In this document: in pieces, positions 1 to 8,029 of the stretch
Layout: every line of letters starts with the position of its first letter
Position numbering within the stretch: position 1 is the stretch's first letter
Made by a program: the position numbers and the translations under genes
Assembly: GCA_017512725.1 (NCBI GenBank)
Contig: JAFWEW010000013.1
Span: forward strand, 1-64,000
Reading direction: 5' to 3'
DNA length: 64,000 nucleotides
DNA from: Solobacterium sp.
GTDB lineage: Bacteria > Bacillota_I > Bacilli_A > Erysipelotrichales > Erysipelotrichaceae
Notes under the pieces: generated by a model
Seen by the model: the letters and a program-made list of their open reading frames with translations, nothing else
Told to the model about the DNA's origin: nothing
Database searches by the model: none

Positions 1-140
1 AATTATACCGTTCCTAATCGAATTATAGATCATCTCAAATCAAAATGGGAGTACATCTCTTCTTTTCATCATACCCAAAATGATGATCCAAAAAAATCGA
101 AAAATTCACCAAAAACTATTGACTTAAGTTATCGAATTTT
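1..140. other. AT-rich junction segment at window edge
   Basis: The first 120 bases are about 29% G+C by count, against the low fifties for the rest of the window. One forward frame is open from base 1 to a stop at 232-234, but beyond about base 145 it only runs antisense to the acetyltransferase remnant. The first 45 or so codons (beginning N-Y-T-V-P-N-R) could be the tail of a gene lying outside the window. I do not recognise the product. The composition and the cut gene next to it suggest inserted or rearranged DNA. Confidence 0.4.
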
Positions 141-493
141 TTTGAAGACAGAATGCAGAGACCCTTCTTTCCCTTTTCCCTGCTGTCCTCAATGCAGGCC
201 TGCAGCAGATCACTGGAATATCCATGGCCTTTGAAGGAACCGGAAACCCAAAGGCAGTCGATATACATATATCCCTTTGCCTCGATCGGGTTCCATGCGT
301 ATTCGGCAGGCAGATATTCAATAAAGCATTTCCCCCGTTCAGTGCTTTTCAGAAAGACAAGCCCTTCTTTAAAACGGTCCCGCAGCCAGGCCTTTTTGGA
401 AGCGACCTGAACATCGTTATTGTTTGAGATTGCACAGCAGATATGCTCGCTTTCGATGTTTTCCTCTGTTACCCGAATATATTCCATAATCAT
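116..493 (-). pseudogene. Truncated YoaP-like GNAT acetyltransferase
   Basis: The 125 residues match, from memory, the N-terminal half of the GNAT/YoaP-domain acetyltransferases of Clostridia-type bacteria, which are about 250 residues long: an EHICCAIS block, a GKCFIEY-PAE block, YMYIDCLWVSG, and the acetyl-CoA loop region around G-H-G-Y. Similarity stops after ILSSKK and eight unrelated residues lead to a stop. The break coincides with the AT-rich segment, so the C-terminal half was probably lost by insertion or deletion. The start overlaps the stop of the GyrI-like gene (ATGA), so it was the last gene of the WYL-regulator operon. Probably non-functional. Confidence 0.7.
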
Positions 494-1125
494 CCCTTCT
501 TCCGGATCGGATGGCGGATCACGGTTTTCAGCTTCTCTCTGGCGGTTTTCCGCGCATCGGAAAGATAGATCTCGTGGTGCCGCCGTTTGTCTGAAAAATC
601 ATTCTCATATCCGTTTTCTTCAATGAACTGGTCCATCAGTGAAACCGTCGCCGGTTCATCGTCATAGGAACCGACATGCATGCACTGAACACAGCATCCT
701 TCTTCGATCGTCCGGAACTCCACTTTGGAAAAATCCTGATGTTTCTTCTGTTTCGCTTCTTCCTTCGCCCATTCCACCGCTTCTTTTCCGGCAAACTCGG
801 GAAGGCGGATCACGGAGGTCCACACAAAGTCTTCCTTTCGGCTGTAATCGATGCCCTGGATCCCCTCCTGGTGCCAGAAGCCTTCCAGCGGCGGAACGAC
901 ATAATCGAAATAACCATCCAGTTGATGACTTCCCTTTTTACTCATCTTGATGGTATAAGCGATGGCATATAACATTCCAATGGCCTCCTGGTAAGCCCCG
1001 CCTTCCTGGTTCGGGTCTCCCTTGCCGTTTACTGCGATGAAATTCATAGCCGGTACCGTAATGATCTCCGGTTTCTGTTTCGGAAGATAAAACTCCCGGT
1101 ATTCTTTCTTATAATCAAATGCCAT
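490..1125 (-). CDS. GyrI-like small-molecule-binding domain protein
   Basis: A 211-residue protein resembling the stand-alone GyrI-like (SOUL/GyrI, effector-binding) proteins: the stretch PAMNFIAVNGKGDPN near residues 25-40, a GYFDYVVPPLEGFW segment, and a C-terminal GCCVQCMHVGSYDDEP strand typical of the family. Members bind small ligands and are often paired with transcription factors. The start at 1125 is chosen because AAGGAG lies seven bases upstream; a longer frame to 1206 would run into the VOC gene. It is the third gene of the WYL-VOC-GyrI-GNAT operon. The ligand is unknown; a drug- or metabolite-sensing role is inferred from the company it keeps. Confidence 0.85.
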   Translation of the reverse strand: MAFDYKKEYREFYLPKQKPEIITVPAMNFIAVNGKGDPNQEGGAYQEAIGMLYAIAYTIKMSKKGSHQLDGYFDYVVPPLEGFWHQEGIQGIDYSRKEDFVWTSVIRLPEFAGKEAVEWAKEEAKQKKHQDFSKVEFRTIEEGCCVQCMHVGSYDDEPATVSLMDQFIEENGYENDFSDKRRHHEIYLSDARKTAREKLKTVIRHPIRKKG

Positions 1126-1130
1126 TTTGT

Positions 1131-1523
1131 CTACTCCTTGTTGAACGAACCGATCTCGATCAGATTCCCTTCCGGATCTGCGATATAGCAGGTCCGCTGT
1201 CCCCACGGTTCCGTTGTCGGTTCCATGATTCCGGCCGCACCGGCCTGGATCACTTCTGCGTAGGTCCGGTCGACCGCCGCATAGTTCTCAACCCCAAGCG
1301 CGATCTCAAAATGACCGTTGATCCCTTTGCAGTAGGAGTAGGTACGGTCCGTCATCCGCTCAAAATCGCTTTTCCGGTACAGCAGGAACAGGGTCCCGTC
1401 CTTTTCGAGATAGACATTGGAGGCATCTTCCGCCTCTTTGATCGCAAACCCAAGCACATCCCGGTAAAACCGGACCATGACCGCCATATCATCCACAAAT
1501 AATCCAAATCCCTCTAATTTCAT
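1131..1523 (-). CDS. VOC (glyoxalase/bleomycin-resistance) superfamily protein
   Basis: A 130-residue protein, one vicinal-oxygen-chelate unit pair: FGLFVDDMAVMVRFYRDVLG at the N-terminus and YIADPEGNLIEIGSF at the C-terminus, with the terminal Glu in the usual metal-ligand position. Family members are lyases, dioxygenases or drug-binding proteins. The start overlaps the stop of the WYL regulator by four bases (ATGA), indicating translational coupling. Five bases separate it from the downstream GyrI-like start. The substrate cannot be told from sequence; a detoxification or antibiotic-sequestering role under the linked regulator is an inference. Confidence 0.88.
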   Translation of the reverse strand: MKLEGFGLFVDDMAVMVRFYRDVLGFAIKEAEDASNVYLEKDGTLFLLYRKSDFERMTDRTYSYCKGINGHFEIALGVENYAAVDRTYAEVIQAGAAGIMEPTTEPWGQRTCYIADPEGNLIEIGSFNKE

Positions 1524-2437
1524 TGCTTATCCTTTCCATACATCGCTGCAATCTTTTCTGCCGCAAGCCGAAGCCGCTGCCTCGCCGCTTCCGGTTCCAG
1601 CACTTCTGCCTGATCTCCGAAGGTTCCAAGCCATACAACCAGATTATCCAGATCGGAATAGTCGGCCGTAAACAGCAGCCTTCCATCTTCCTGAACCGTA
1701 AAACAGTCCGGGCCGAACTCCTCGATCAGCCGCCATTTCACCGACGGATCAAACAATGCCTTCACATGAATCGCTCCGGGGAAGATGGTTTCATCTTCCA
1801 GCTCCGGAAGCGAGGAAGGCCGGATCGCAAACGGCTCGCTGGTTTCCGTGACAGAAACCATCCGATTCAGCTTGAACAGCCGGAATTCTTCCCGCTCGGT
1901 GCACCAGCCCCATACATACCAGCTTGACCAGCGGAAGATGAGGTAATACGGTTCGATGAGCCGGTCCGACTCTCTGTTTGGGGAATAGTACCGGAAGCGG
2001 ATCCGGTGCCGGTTCTCAATCCCGTTCTGGATCGTTTCGATCTTTGGGGCAAGCGTATTGCGGTGCCAGGAAGAAAGATCAATCAGAATGGAATCTCTGC
2101 CGTTCAGAAACTGAGAGGAGCCGGTCTGGATCTTTTCCATCAGCTGCTGGAAATAGCGGGTCCCGCTCACACTGTCGAGGCTCCGCAGCCCGGCCAGAAT
2201 CATCTGCATATCCCTTGACGTCAGGATCGTCCGGTCCATGCGGAAGCCTTCCATGATCCGGATCCCGCCGCCGCTGCCCTGCTCGGTCACGATGGGAATG
2301 CCTGCCATGGTCAGTGCTTCAATATCACGGTTAATTGTTCTTCTGGATACCTCGAACTGTTCTGCCAGTTCCGGTGCCGTTGTTTTCTCTTTCTGAAGCA
2401 GTACGGAAAGGATCCCAATCAGTCGGTCGATCTTCAT
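1520..2437 (-). CDS. WYL-domain transcriptional regulator (YafY/DeoR type)
   Basis: 305 residues. An N-terminal HTH_11 winged helix (RLIGILSVLLQ ... EQFEVSRRTINRDIEAL, residues 4-50) is followed by a WYL domain (HRIRFRYYSPNRES ... EPYYLIFRWSSWYVWGW, roughly residues 140-190) and a C-terminal WCX extension. Such proteins bind DNA upstream of their own operon and respond to a ligand held by the WYL fold. First gene of a four-gene operon with VOC, GyrI-like and truncated GNAT genes. A near-perfect inverted repeat upstream (2469-2492) covers its likely -35 region, which fits autorepression. Confidence 0.92.
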   Translation of the reverse strand: MKIDRLIGILSVLLQKEKTTAPELAEQFEVSRRTINRDIEALTMAGIPIVTEQGSGGGIRIMEGFRMDRTILTSRDMQMILAGLRSLDSVSGTRYFQQLMEKIQTGSSQFLNGRDSILIDLSSWHRNTLAPKIETIQNGIENRHRIRFRYYSPNRESDRLIEPYYLIFRWSSWYVWGWCTEREEFRLFKLNRMVSVTETSEPFAIRPSSLPELEDETIFPGAIHVKALFDPSVKWRLIEEFGPDCFTVQEDGRLLFTADYSDLDNLVVWLGTFGDQAEVLEPEAARQRLRLAAEKIAAMYGKDKQ

Positions 2438-2454
2438 AGCTTTATTCCGAAATC

Positions 2455-2492
2455 ATCATAACAGCAGGAACACGACAGCTGTATGTCATGTT
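2455..2492 (-). promoter_or_regulatory. WYL-operon promoter with inverted-repeat operator
   Basis: Reading the minus strand, a -10 TATGAT lies at 2460-2455. A repeat with nine-base arms AACATGACA and TGTCGTGTT (one mismatched pair, six-base spacer) spans 2492-2469, exactly where a -35 box would sit. No convincing -35 hexamer is visible otherwise. A repressor bound here would block RNA polymerase; the adjacent WYL protein is the obvious candidate. Sequence symmetry is observed, the binder is inferred. Confidence 0.5.
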
Positions 2493-2507
2493 TCAAAAAA
2501 TAATTGT

Positions 2508-2539
2508 AAAAAATTAAAATGAGAAGGATTGTCCTTCTC
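2508..2539 (-). terminator. Rho-independent terminator after glycosylasparaginase gene
   Basis: On the minus strand GAGAAGGA-CAA-TCCTTCTC is followed by ATTTTAATTTTTT. The hairpin begins inside the stop codon of the gene. Confidence 0.85.
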
Positions 2540-3458
2540 AGTCCTGCTTCACAGCAGTAATATCGTCTACTTCTTCATAGATGCAGTGGTTCCCGTCACG
2601 GCGCGCCAGATACAGTTTCGGTTCTTTCCCCTCACACGCATAGACAAACGGGAAGATGATGTTTGTTCCGACCCCGAAATTGCCGTGTCTGTCCATCGCG
2701 ATCAATGAGATGGCGTTGCAGCTGCCGTTGCGCCGGTTCAGCTGAAGATCCAGATCCAGCACCGCTTTTTCTGCCGCTTCCTGTGCCGACATGCCGGCAT
2801 TCATATACAGTACGGCTGTATGACTCAGAATGCCCTTCATGATCTCTTCCCCGACACCGGTCGCCGCTGCCGCACCGATCGCAGAATCCGCATAGTATCC
2901 GCTTCCGCATACCGGCGAGTCACCGACCCGGCCGGTTTCCTTCAGAAACAGTCCGGAGGTACTGACCCCCGCACAGATGGAAGCGTTCTGATCCTTCGCA
3001 AGGAAGCACACCGTATCGTGCCCGTCGTAGGATACCAGCTTCTGCGGCCGGTTCTTTTCCGCCTCCCAGCGTGCCCTGCTTTCTGCAGTCAGATTATCAC
3101 GCGTTTCAAATCCATTCTTCCGGGCATATTCCTCTGCCCCTGTTCCGACCAGGAAGTTGTTGAATTCCCGGTTTACCAGCGAGCGGGCAATCCGGATCGG
3201 AGAACGGAACCCTTCCACTGCACCGACTGCGCCAAAATGAAGCGTATCGCCATCCATAAAGCCGCCGTCGAGATACACATGGCCATCCAGTGCAGGAAGG
3301 CCTCCAAACCCTACGGATGAAAACGATGCGTTGTCTTCCACATCTTCAATTCCGACGGTCAGAGCTTCGGAAGCAGATTCCCCCTTTGCCAGCAGGTCCG
3401 CTGCCTTCCGGCATCCTTCAAGGGACATTTTCCATGTTGAAATTACAGCCCATTTCAT
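2538..3458 (-). CDS. N(4)-(beta-N-acetylglucosaminyl)-L-asparaginase (Ntn hydrolase, family T2)
   Basis: 306 residues with the glycosylasparaginase layout: an N-terminal part beginning KWAVISTW, and the autocleavage/nucleophile site HDTV with Thr near residue 149, followed by GVSTSGLFLKETGRVGDSPVCGSG. Members cleave themselves before the Thr to give alpha and beta subunits and hydrolyse the GlcNAc-Asn bond of glycoasparagines; some act on isoaspartyl peptides. The residue after HDTV is Cys where Gly is usual. No signal peptide, so presumably cytoplasmic. It follows the Mur ligase gene by six bases in the same operon. Confidence 0.88.
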   Translation of the reverse strand: MKWAVISTWKMSLEGCRKAADLLAKGESASEALTVGIEDVEDNASFSSVGFGGLPALDGHVYLDGGFMDGDTLHFGAVGAVEGFRSPIRIARSLVNREFNNFLVGTGAEEYARKNGFETRDNLTAESRARWEAEKNRPQKLVSYDGHDTVCFLAKDQNASICAGVSTSGLFLKETGRVGDSPVCGSGYYADSAIGAAAATGVGEEIMKGILSHTAVLYMNAGMSAQEAAEKAVLDLDLQLNRRNGSCNAISLIAMDRHGNFGVGTNIIFPFVYACEGKEPKLYLARRDGNHCIYEEVDDITAVKQD

Positions 3459-3464
3459 AGTTCT

Positions 3465-5036
3465 TTACCTGTTGAATGCGTCCGGCAGATCATTTTCCAG
3501 CAGGATCGTATCTTCTCCTGTCGTGATCTGATAAACGATATCAAACGCCTCTCTGACCCGGTCTACCGTTGTGACATGGTCCATATCAAATCCGGACAGA
3601 CGCAGGCCTTCGTAGATCGATTCCGTCTGATGCGAACCGACCAGGATCACTTCATCGGCCTTGCCTTTCATGGATGCGCCGAATTCCCGATTGATGGACT
3701 CCTGCTGATCACCCAGTTCAATCATTCCGGGGGTCACGATAACCCGTTTCCCCGGCATCATAGCCAGTACATCCAGTGCCATCGCCGCACCGCTGGGATT
3801 GGAGTTAAAGGCATCGTCAATGAACATACGGCCGTTGATCTTCCGCTGTTCAAGACGGTGTTCCACCTGCTTCATATCCTTGACGCCGCGCTGGATCGTT
3901 TCCCAGGAGATATTCAGGCGCCGTGCTGCAGCGATTGCACAGAGAATATTCAGCACATTGAGTTCTCCGAGCAGCCGGGTCTCAAATTCTACTCTGGTAT
4001 CGTTGTTGACTACCGTAAACTTCATGCCGTGAATGCTGTAGGTGATATTCTCGGCCGTATAATCCGCTTCATGGTGAAGCGCATAGGTAACCGTTTTGAC
4101 TTTGGACTGGATCGGATATTCCCGGATCAGATCATTGTCTGCATTGAGGATGCCAAAGCCGTCCTCCGGCAGACATTCGATCATCTGCATTTTTTCTTTT
4201 GTGATGTTTTCCTGGGAACCGAAGGTCGAAAGATGCTGGGGGCCGATGGAAGTGACTGCACCGATCGTCGGTTTAACGAAGTTCATCAGATAGGTAATAT
4301 CACCGACATGGTCCGCCCCCATCTCACAGACAAATACCCGGTGGATCGGCTTGAGCATTTCCCGGATGGTACGGGTAATGCCCATCGGCGTATTATAGCT
4401 GGCAGGTGTGATCAGAGTATTGTACTGCTCGCTGAGGATCGCCCCCATGATATTCTTGGTCGTCGTCTTTCCATAGGAACCGGTAATGCCGATTTTGATC
4501 AGATCATCATGTTCATTCAGGATCCGTTTGGCATCGTTGACAAAGCCTTCATTGACCCGCTTTTCCACCGGTGCTGTGATAACAGCCATCGGATAGATCA
4601 GCAGCCAGGGTCCGAAATAGGACAGTGCCAGCATTGCCCAGAGATTGAACCGGCGGAACCGGTACAGCAGATAAAACTGAATCAGCAGGTAAAGGATGGT
4701 CATGACAAGGATCTGCCGCTTGACCCGGTCACTGTATACCAATGGTTTGATATATACTGCCTTGCGCTCCCTCAGAATCAGGATCACGGACAGCAGCGCC
4801 GCAATGCACGTGCAGAAGATCAGCACGTTTTCGACGGAAAGACGCATGCAGGCAAATGCCACAGCCGTGATGATCAAGGCCGGAATGGCTGCCCGTTTTG
4901 CGCCGCCTTCAATGTTTTCCGAAACCCATGCGGTATAGCGTTCCAGTTCATAGCGGTTCTGCTGGAACATATGAAGCGCATGCTTGGCAGGAACCAGAGC
5001 CGCAATCAGTATGATGATGTAATAAACGATTTTCAT
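3465..5036 (-). CDS. Membrane-anchored Mur ligase (MurF-like)
   Basis: 523 residues. The first 155 form four or five hydrophobic segments (about 1-20, 48-64, 70-90, 108-125, 133-155) in place of the soluble MurF N-domain. Then comes a Mur ligase core: ATP loop ITGSYGKTTT at 184-193, CEMGADHVGDI, TSIGPQHL, NADND, and the C-terminal domain with RMFIDDAFNSNPSG. MurF joins D-Ala-D-Ala to the UDP-MurNAc-tripeptide in the cytoplasm. The motifs fit MurF best, but without the usual substrate-binding N-domain the exact substrate is uncertain. Starts by ATGA overlap with the hydrolase gene upstream. Confidence 0.85.
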   Translation of the reverse strand: MKIVYYIIILIAALVPAKHALHMFQQNRYELERYTAWVSENIEGGAKRAAIPALIITAVAFACMRLSVENVLIFCTCIAALLSVILILRERKAVYIKPLVYSDRVKRQILVMTILYLLIQFYLLYRFRRFNLWAMLALSYFGPWLLIYPMAVITAPVEKRVNEGFVNDAKRILNEHDDLIKIGITGSYGKTTTKNIMGAILSEQYNTLITPASYNTPMGITRTIREMLKPIHRVFVCEMGADHVGDITYLMNFVKPTIGAVTSIGPQHLSTFGSQENITKEKMQMIECLPEDGFGILNADNDLIREYPIQSKVKTVTYALHHEADYTAENITYSIHGMKFTVVNNDTRVEFETRLLGELNVLNILCAIAAARRLNISWETIQRGVKDMKQVEHRLEQRKINGRMFIDDAFNSNPSGAAMALDVLAMMPGKRVIVTPGMIELGDQQESINREFGASMKGKADEVILVGSHQTESIYEGLRLSGFDMDHVTTVDRVREAFDIVYQITTGEDTILLENDLPDAFNR

Positions 5037-5791
5037 GAACGATCTTCCTTCAGAAATACATCCAGCACCCGGTTGAAACGGTCTGCCTGGTGCCAGTAAG
5101 CGTAATGGTCATCTCCCTCAAAGACGGCAAGACCGGCATCCGGCATTTCCTGTTCCATGACCTGTCCCATCCAGAGCGGAGTCGCGTCATCCTGGTCCCC
5201 ATAGACCAGCAGTACCGGGCACTTCACTTCCGGCAGAAGCGGTCTCAGGTCATCGTTGACGATCTTTACAAACGCTTCCCGCAGGACGCCCTGTGCAGCC
5301 CGGTAGTCCGCTGAGCCGGCACGGTCCTGAAGCCGCTTCAGCGCTTCTTCCTGATGCGCCGTCTTCAGCATCCATTTGGCCGCTTTATATGCCTTTGTAC
5401 GCAGCTTCTGCGCATTCGTGGGAGTGCTGCGGAGTCCCGCCGCACCGGTCAGGCACATCTTATGAACCGGATATTTCACGGCATAGCGGATCGCGACCCG
5501 GCACCCGAACGAATGCCCGATCAGGATCGGATCCTGAATGCCGAACGTTTCTACAAAGTCTCTTAAAAAATCCCGGTAGTCTTCCACCGACCAGGCTTCG
5601 GGAAGTTCTCCGCTTTCTCCAAAGCCCGGAAAATCCAGGTTCCAGACGGAAAAAGCCGGGCTGAGATGGTTCTCGATCTGAGCCATCATCGCCATATTCT
5701 GTCCCCAGCCGTGAAGCAGGATCACATCGTTTCCGCTTCCGCTGTGCCGGTATGCGGTTTTGACACCGTGAATCGTTTTGAATTCTGTCAT
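5033..5791 (-). CDS. Alpha/beta-fold hydrolase
   Basis: 252 residues with the standard order: oxyanion HGWGQN near 27-32, nucleophile elbow GHSFG near residue 91, acid in VYGDQDDATPL, and catalytic His in GDDHYAYW near the C-terminus. No signal peptide. It begins the operon hydrolase-Mur ligase-asparaginase and is coupled to the Mur ligase by a four-base overlap, so a role on a cell-wall or amide/ester substrate is possible. A -10 TACAAT at 5803-5808 would put the mRNA start only a few bases before the ATG, and no Shine-Dalgarno is visible. The substrate is unknown. Confidence 0.85.
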   Translation of the reverse strand: MTEFKTIHGVKTAYRHSGSGNDVILLHGWGQNMAMMAQIENHLSPAFSVWNLDFPGFGESGELPEAWSVEDYRDFLRDFVETFGIQDPILIGHSFGCRVAIRYAVKYPVHKMCLTGAAGLRSTPTNAQKLRTKAYKAAKWMLKTAHQEEALKRLQDRAGSADYRAAQGVLREAFVKIVNDDLRPLLPEVKCPVLLVYGDQDDATPLWMGQVMEQEMPDAGLAVFEGDDHYAYWHQADRFNRVLDVFLKEDRS

Positions 5792-5811
5792 ATACGCGCT
5801 TTATTGTACAT

Positions 5812-5853
5812 GAAAAAAAGCCGGCCGTTAAGCACATCAGGCTTCGGTCCGGC
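5812..5853 (-). terminator. Probable terminator after the sensor kinase gene
   Basis: On the minus strand GCCGG within the last codons can pair with CCGGC at 5824-5820, followed by seven T. The loop is long, so the call is moderate. Confidence 0.45.
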
Positions 5854-7297
5854 CGCTCTTCCGCTCCTCCCGCTCCTGGCGGCGGATTTCTTTTGCTTTT
5901 TCGCGTTCTTCCTTTTTCTTTTCCCGCTGGAACGCCCGGATTTCCTTCTTGTCCAGTTCCTTCCAGATCCGGAAACAGACACCGTTGGCAAGGTTTTCTG
6001 CGGCGATCCGGTAGCCGTAGGTCGTTACGATCTTATAGACAATCGAAAGCCCCAGTCCAAACTGACCGTCGGTTCCCTTTTCGTAGGGTTTGAACAGCTT
6101 GGAAAGCCGGTCTTCCGAGATCGGCTGTCCGTCATTGATAACCTTCAGTTCTCCCGGATGCAGTTCCAGGCGGATCACCGTATCCGCATAGCGGAGCGCA
6201 TTGTCCACCAGATTCTCGACAACGATCCGCCAGGGATCCTCATCCCCGTGAAAGAGCACCCCACGGTCACATTCCCGCTCAAAGCTGATCTCGGGACGGA
6301 TGACCTTCAGGGACAGCAGCACCTTATCCACGACATCATTCATATTGAGGGTATCCCCTTCCGGACAGTCATCCAGAAGATAATCCATCTTGTTCAGCGC
6401 AATCAGCGAACGTACTTTCTTTTCCAGCCGGTCCGCATGTTCAATGATCACATCGATCGATTTTTCCAGGGAACCATACGGGTAGACACCATCCTTGATG
6501 GATTCCCCGTAGCTGCGGATCGTCGCAATCGGGGTCTTGAGGTCATGGGAAATATTCTGAATCATCTCCTGCTTTTCCCGTGACTGTTTCTGCAGTTCCA
6601 GATCCATCTCCCGCAATGCTTCGGCCACTTCACCGATCTCATCCCTGCGGCTGATGTTCAGCTCGGCAGGCTCATCATTTTTGATCTTGGTAATGTAAGC
6701 CTTGATCTGGTTCAGCGGAACAATGATCGTAGTGACCCAGACGGTCAGAATGATAAACAGTGCGATCGCTACCAGCATGTTGGCATTGACGATATTGTTG
6801 ACCAGAAGACTGCGGAACTGGGTGGACGTATCAGCCGACATGATGGTGATCAGGTACCGGCCGTCCTTCAGTTTTGAGATCGTATACAGCAGACTCTCAT
6901 CTGTATCTTTCGGTGCTTTATAAATACCGTCACTGGGCCCGTCCCCTGCCAGAAGCAGATCTGCCTGCATCTTTGTGACCGCAGAACGGGAGAACGTGAT
7001 GTCCTCTCCGGGAAGGGTCGTGAAATCCTCATCCGCCTCCACAATGATATGGACGATGCCGCTGTCATCGGACGGGAAATACGTGCGGCGCACATGATCA
7101 TTTTCATTCAGATAATAGGAAAAACTCGTATGCGACGCATGCAGCATACGGTACATTTCGGACGTTGTGAATTCATTGATTCCGGGGGTCAGAAACGCAA
7201 AGATAAAAATGGTCAGAATGGAAATCACAACAAATAATATGGTCAACAGCTGCTGGGCCAGCGTAAGCTCCCGCAGCCACAGGCGAACACGTTTCAT
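5837..7297 (-). CDS. Sensor histidine kinase, CssS-like
   Basis: 486 residues: membrane segments at about 17-37 and 170-193 flanking a roughly 130-residue extracytoplasmic sensor region, a HAMP linker, HisKA with phospho-acceptor His near 251 (NISHDLKTPIATIRSYGESI), and HATPase with ENLVDNALRYAD and GLGLSIVYKI. The last 35 residues are very rich in Lys, Arg and Glu. The SYGESIKDGVYP stretch resembles CssS, the secretion-stress kinase of Bacillus, recalled from memory. It is coupled to the response regulator by a four-base overlap. The signal is unknown; secretion or envelope stress is inferred. Confidence 0.9.
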   Translation of the reverse strand: MKRVRLWLRELTLAQQLLTILFVVISILTIFIFAFLTPGINEFTTSEMYRMLHASHTSFSYYLNENDHVRRTYFPSDDSGIVHIIVEADEDFTTLPGEDITFSRSAVTKMQADLLLAGDGPSDGIYKAPKDTDESLLYTISKLKDGRYLITIMSADTSTQFRSLLVNNIVNANMLVAIALFIILTVWVTTIIVPLNQIKAYITKIKNDEPAELNISRRDEIGEVAEALREMDLELQKQSREKQEMIQNISHDLKTPIATIRSYGESIKDGVYPYGSLEKSIDVIIEHADRLEKKVRSLIALNKMDYLLDDCPEGDTLNMNDVVDKVLLSLKVIRPEISFERECDRGVLFHGDEDPWRIVVENLVDNALRYADTVIRLELHPGELKVINDGQPISEDRLSKLFKPYEKGTDGQFGLGLSIVYKIVTTYGYRIAAENLANGVCFRIWKELDKKEIRAFQREKKKEEREKAKEIRRQEREERKSGRTEA

Positions 7298-7956
7298 CCA
7301 AGACGGTACCCAAATCCATAAATCGTATGTATGTTGAGATCCGGCATCTTCCGTCTCAGCCGCCGCATCGTATCATCGACAACACGGTCCGATCCGTAAT
7401 AATTCGTATCCCAGACCTGTTCCAGTATCTGTTCGCGGGAAAATGCCGTTCCGCGGTTTTTCACAAACATCATCAGGAGTTCATATTCCTTTGTCGAAAG
7501 ATCGATCTCCGCTCCGGTACTGTCATAAACCAGACGCTTGGAGTCATCAATGGAATAACCGTCCACAAGGATCTTTTCATCCACGTTGCGGTACGTTCTG
7601 CGAATGATGTTGTTCACGCGCAGGACAAGCTCCTTCGGGGAAAACGGCTTGGTGATATAGTCATCACTGCCCTTTTCCAGACCGATAATACGGTCAAACT
7701 CCTTGTCACGGGCCGACATGAAAATGACCGGAACATTCGGGTTCTTCTGCCGGATCTCCTCGATCAGGTCAAAGCCTGATTTGTCGCCCAGCATGATATC
7801 AAGGATCCACAGCGATACGTCATCATCTCCCGTATGCATGGAGGCTTCATCAAACGTCAGGTAGGAACGTGCTTCATAGCCTTCCTTTTCCAGGTACCGC
7901 TTGACGAGCTCATTCAGATCCCGTTCATCTTCAACAATACTGACCACGTGTTTCAT
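7294..7956 (-). CDS. OmpR-family response regulator, CssR-like
   Basis: 220 residues. Receiver domain with acidic pair E9/D10, phospho-acceptor D53 in WILDIMLGD, and K103 in ITKPF; then a winged-helix DNA-binding domain ending RRLRRKMPDLNIHTIYGFGYRLG. The LWILDIML and TIYGFGYR stretches match CssR of Bacillus as I remember it. The start is set at 7956 (M-K-H-V-V). No Shine-Dalgarno precedes it; instead an extended -10 box ends seven bases upstream, so the message is probably leaderless. Longer in-frame starts would reach into the glmM terminator. Confidence 0.92.
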   Translation of the reverse strand: MKHVVSIVEDERDLNELVKRYLEKEGYEARSYLTFDEASMHTGDDDVSLWILDIMLGDKSGFDLIEEIRQKNPNVPVIFMSARDKEFDRIIGLEKGSDDYITKPFSPKELVLRVNNIIRRTYRNVDEKILVDGYSIDDSKRLVYDSTGAEIDLSTKEYELLMMFVKNRGTAFSREQILEQVWDTNYYGSDRVVDDTMRRLRRKMPDLNIHTIYGFGYRLG

Positions 7957-7963
7957 ATCCGTA

Positions 7964-7972
7964 ATTCTATCA
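7964..7972 (-). promoter_or_regulatory. Extended -10 promoter giving a leaderless cssR-like mRNA
   Basis: Minus strand TGATAGAAT (TG-n plus TAGAAT). The hexamer ends eight positions before the A of the ATG at 7956, so transcription should begin at or one base before the start codon. The upstream terminator of glmM ends about 17 bases away. Confidence 0.6.
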
Positions 7973-7988
7973 CAACATTCGTTTGTCA

Positions 7989-8018
7989 TAAAAAACCGAA
8001 GCCGGATCCAGCTTCGGT
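7989..8018 (-). terminator. Terminator of the cdaA-cdaR-glmM operon
   Basis: Minus strand ACCGAAGC-TGGATCCG-GCTTCGGT followed by six T. Perfect eight-base stem. Confidence 0.9.
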
Positions 8019-8029
8019 ATTGCGTGTTA

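Noticed and set aside
3576-5099. Plus-strand open frame of 507 codons opposite the Mur ligase
   Set aside because: Shadow of the real gene; rich in His, Cys and Gln with no motif.
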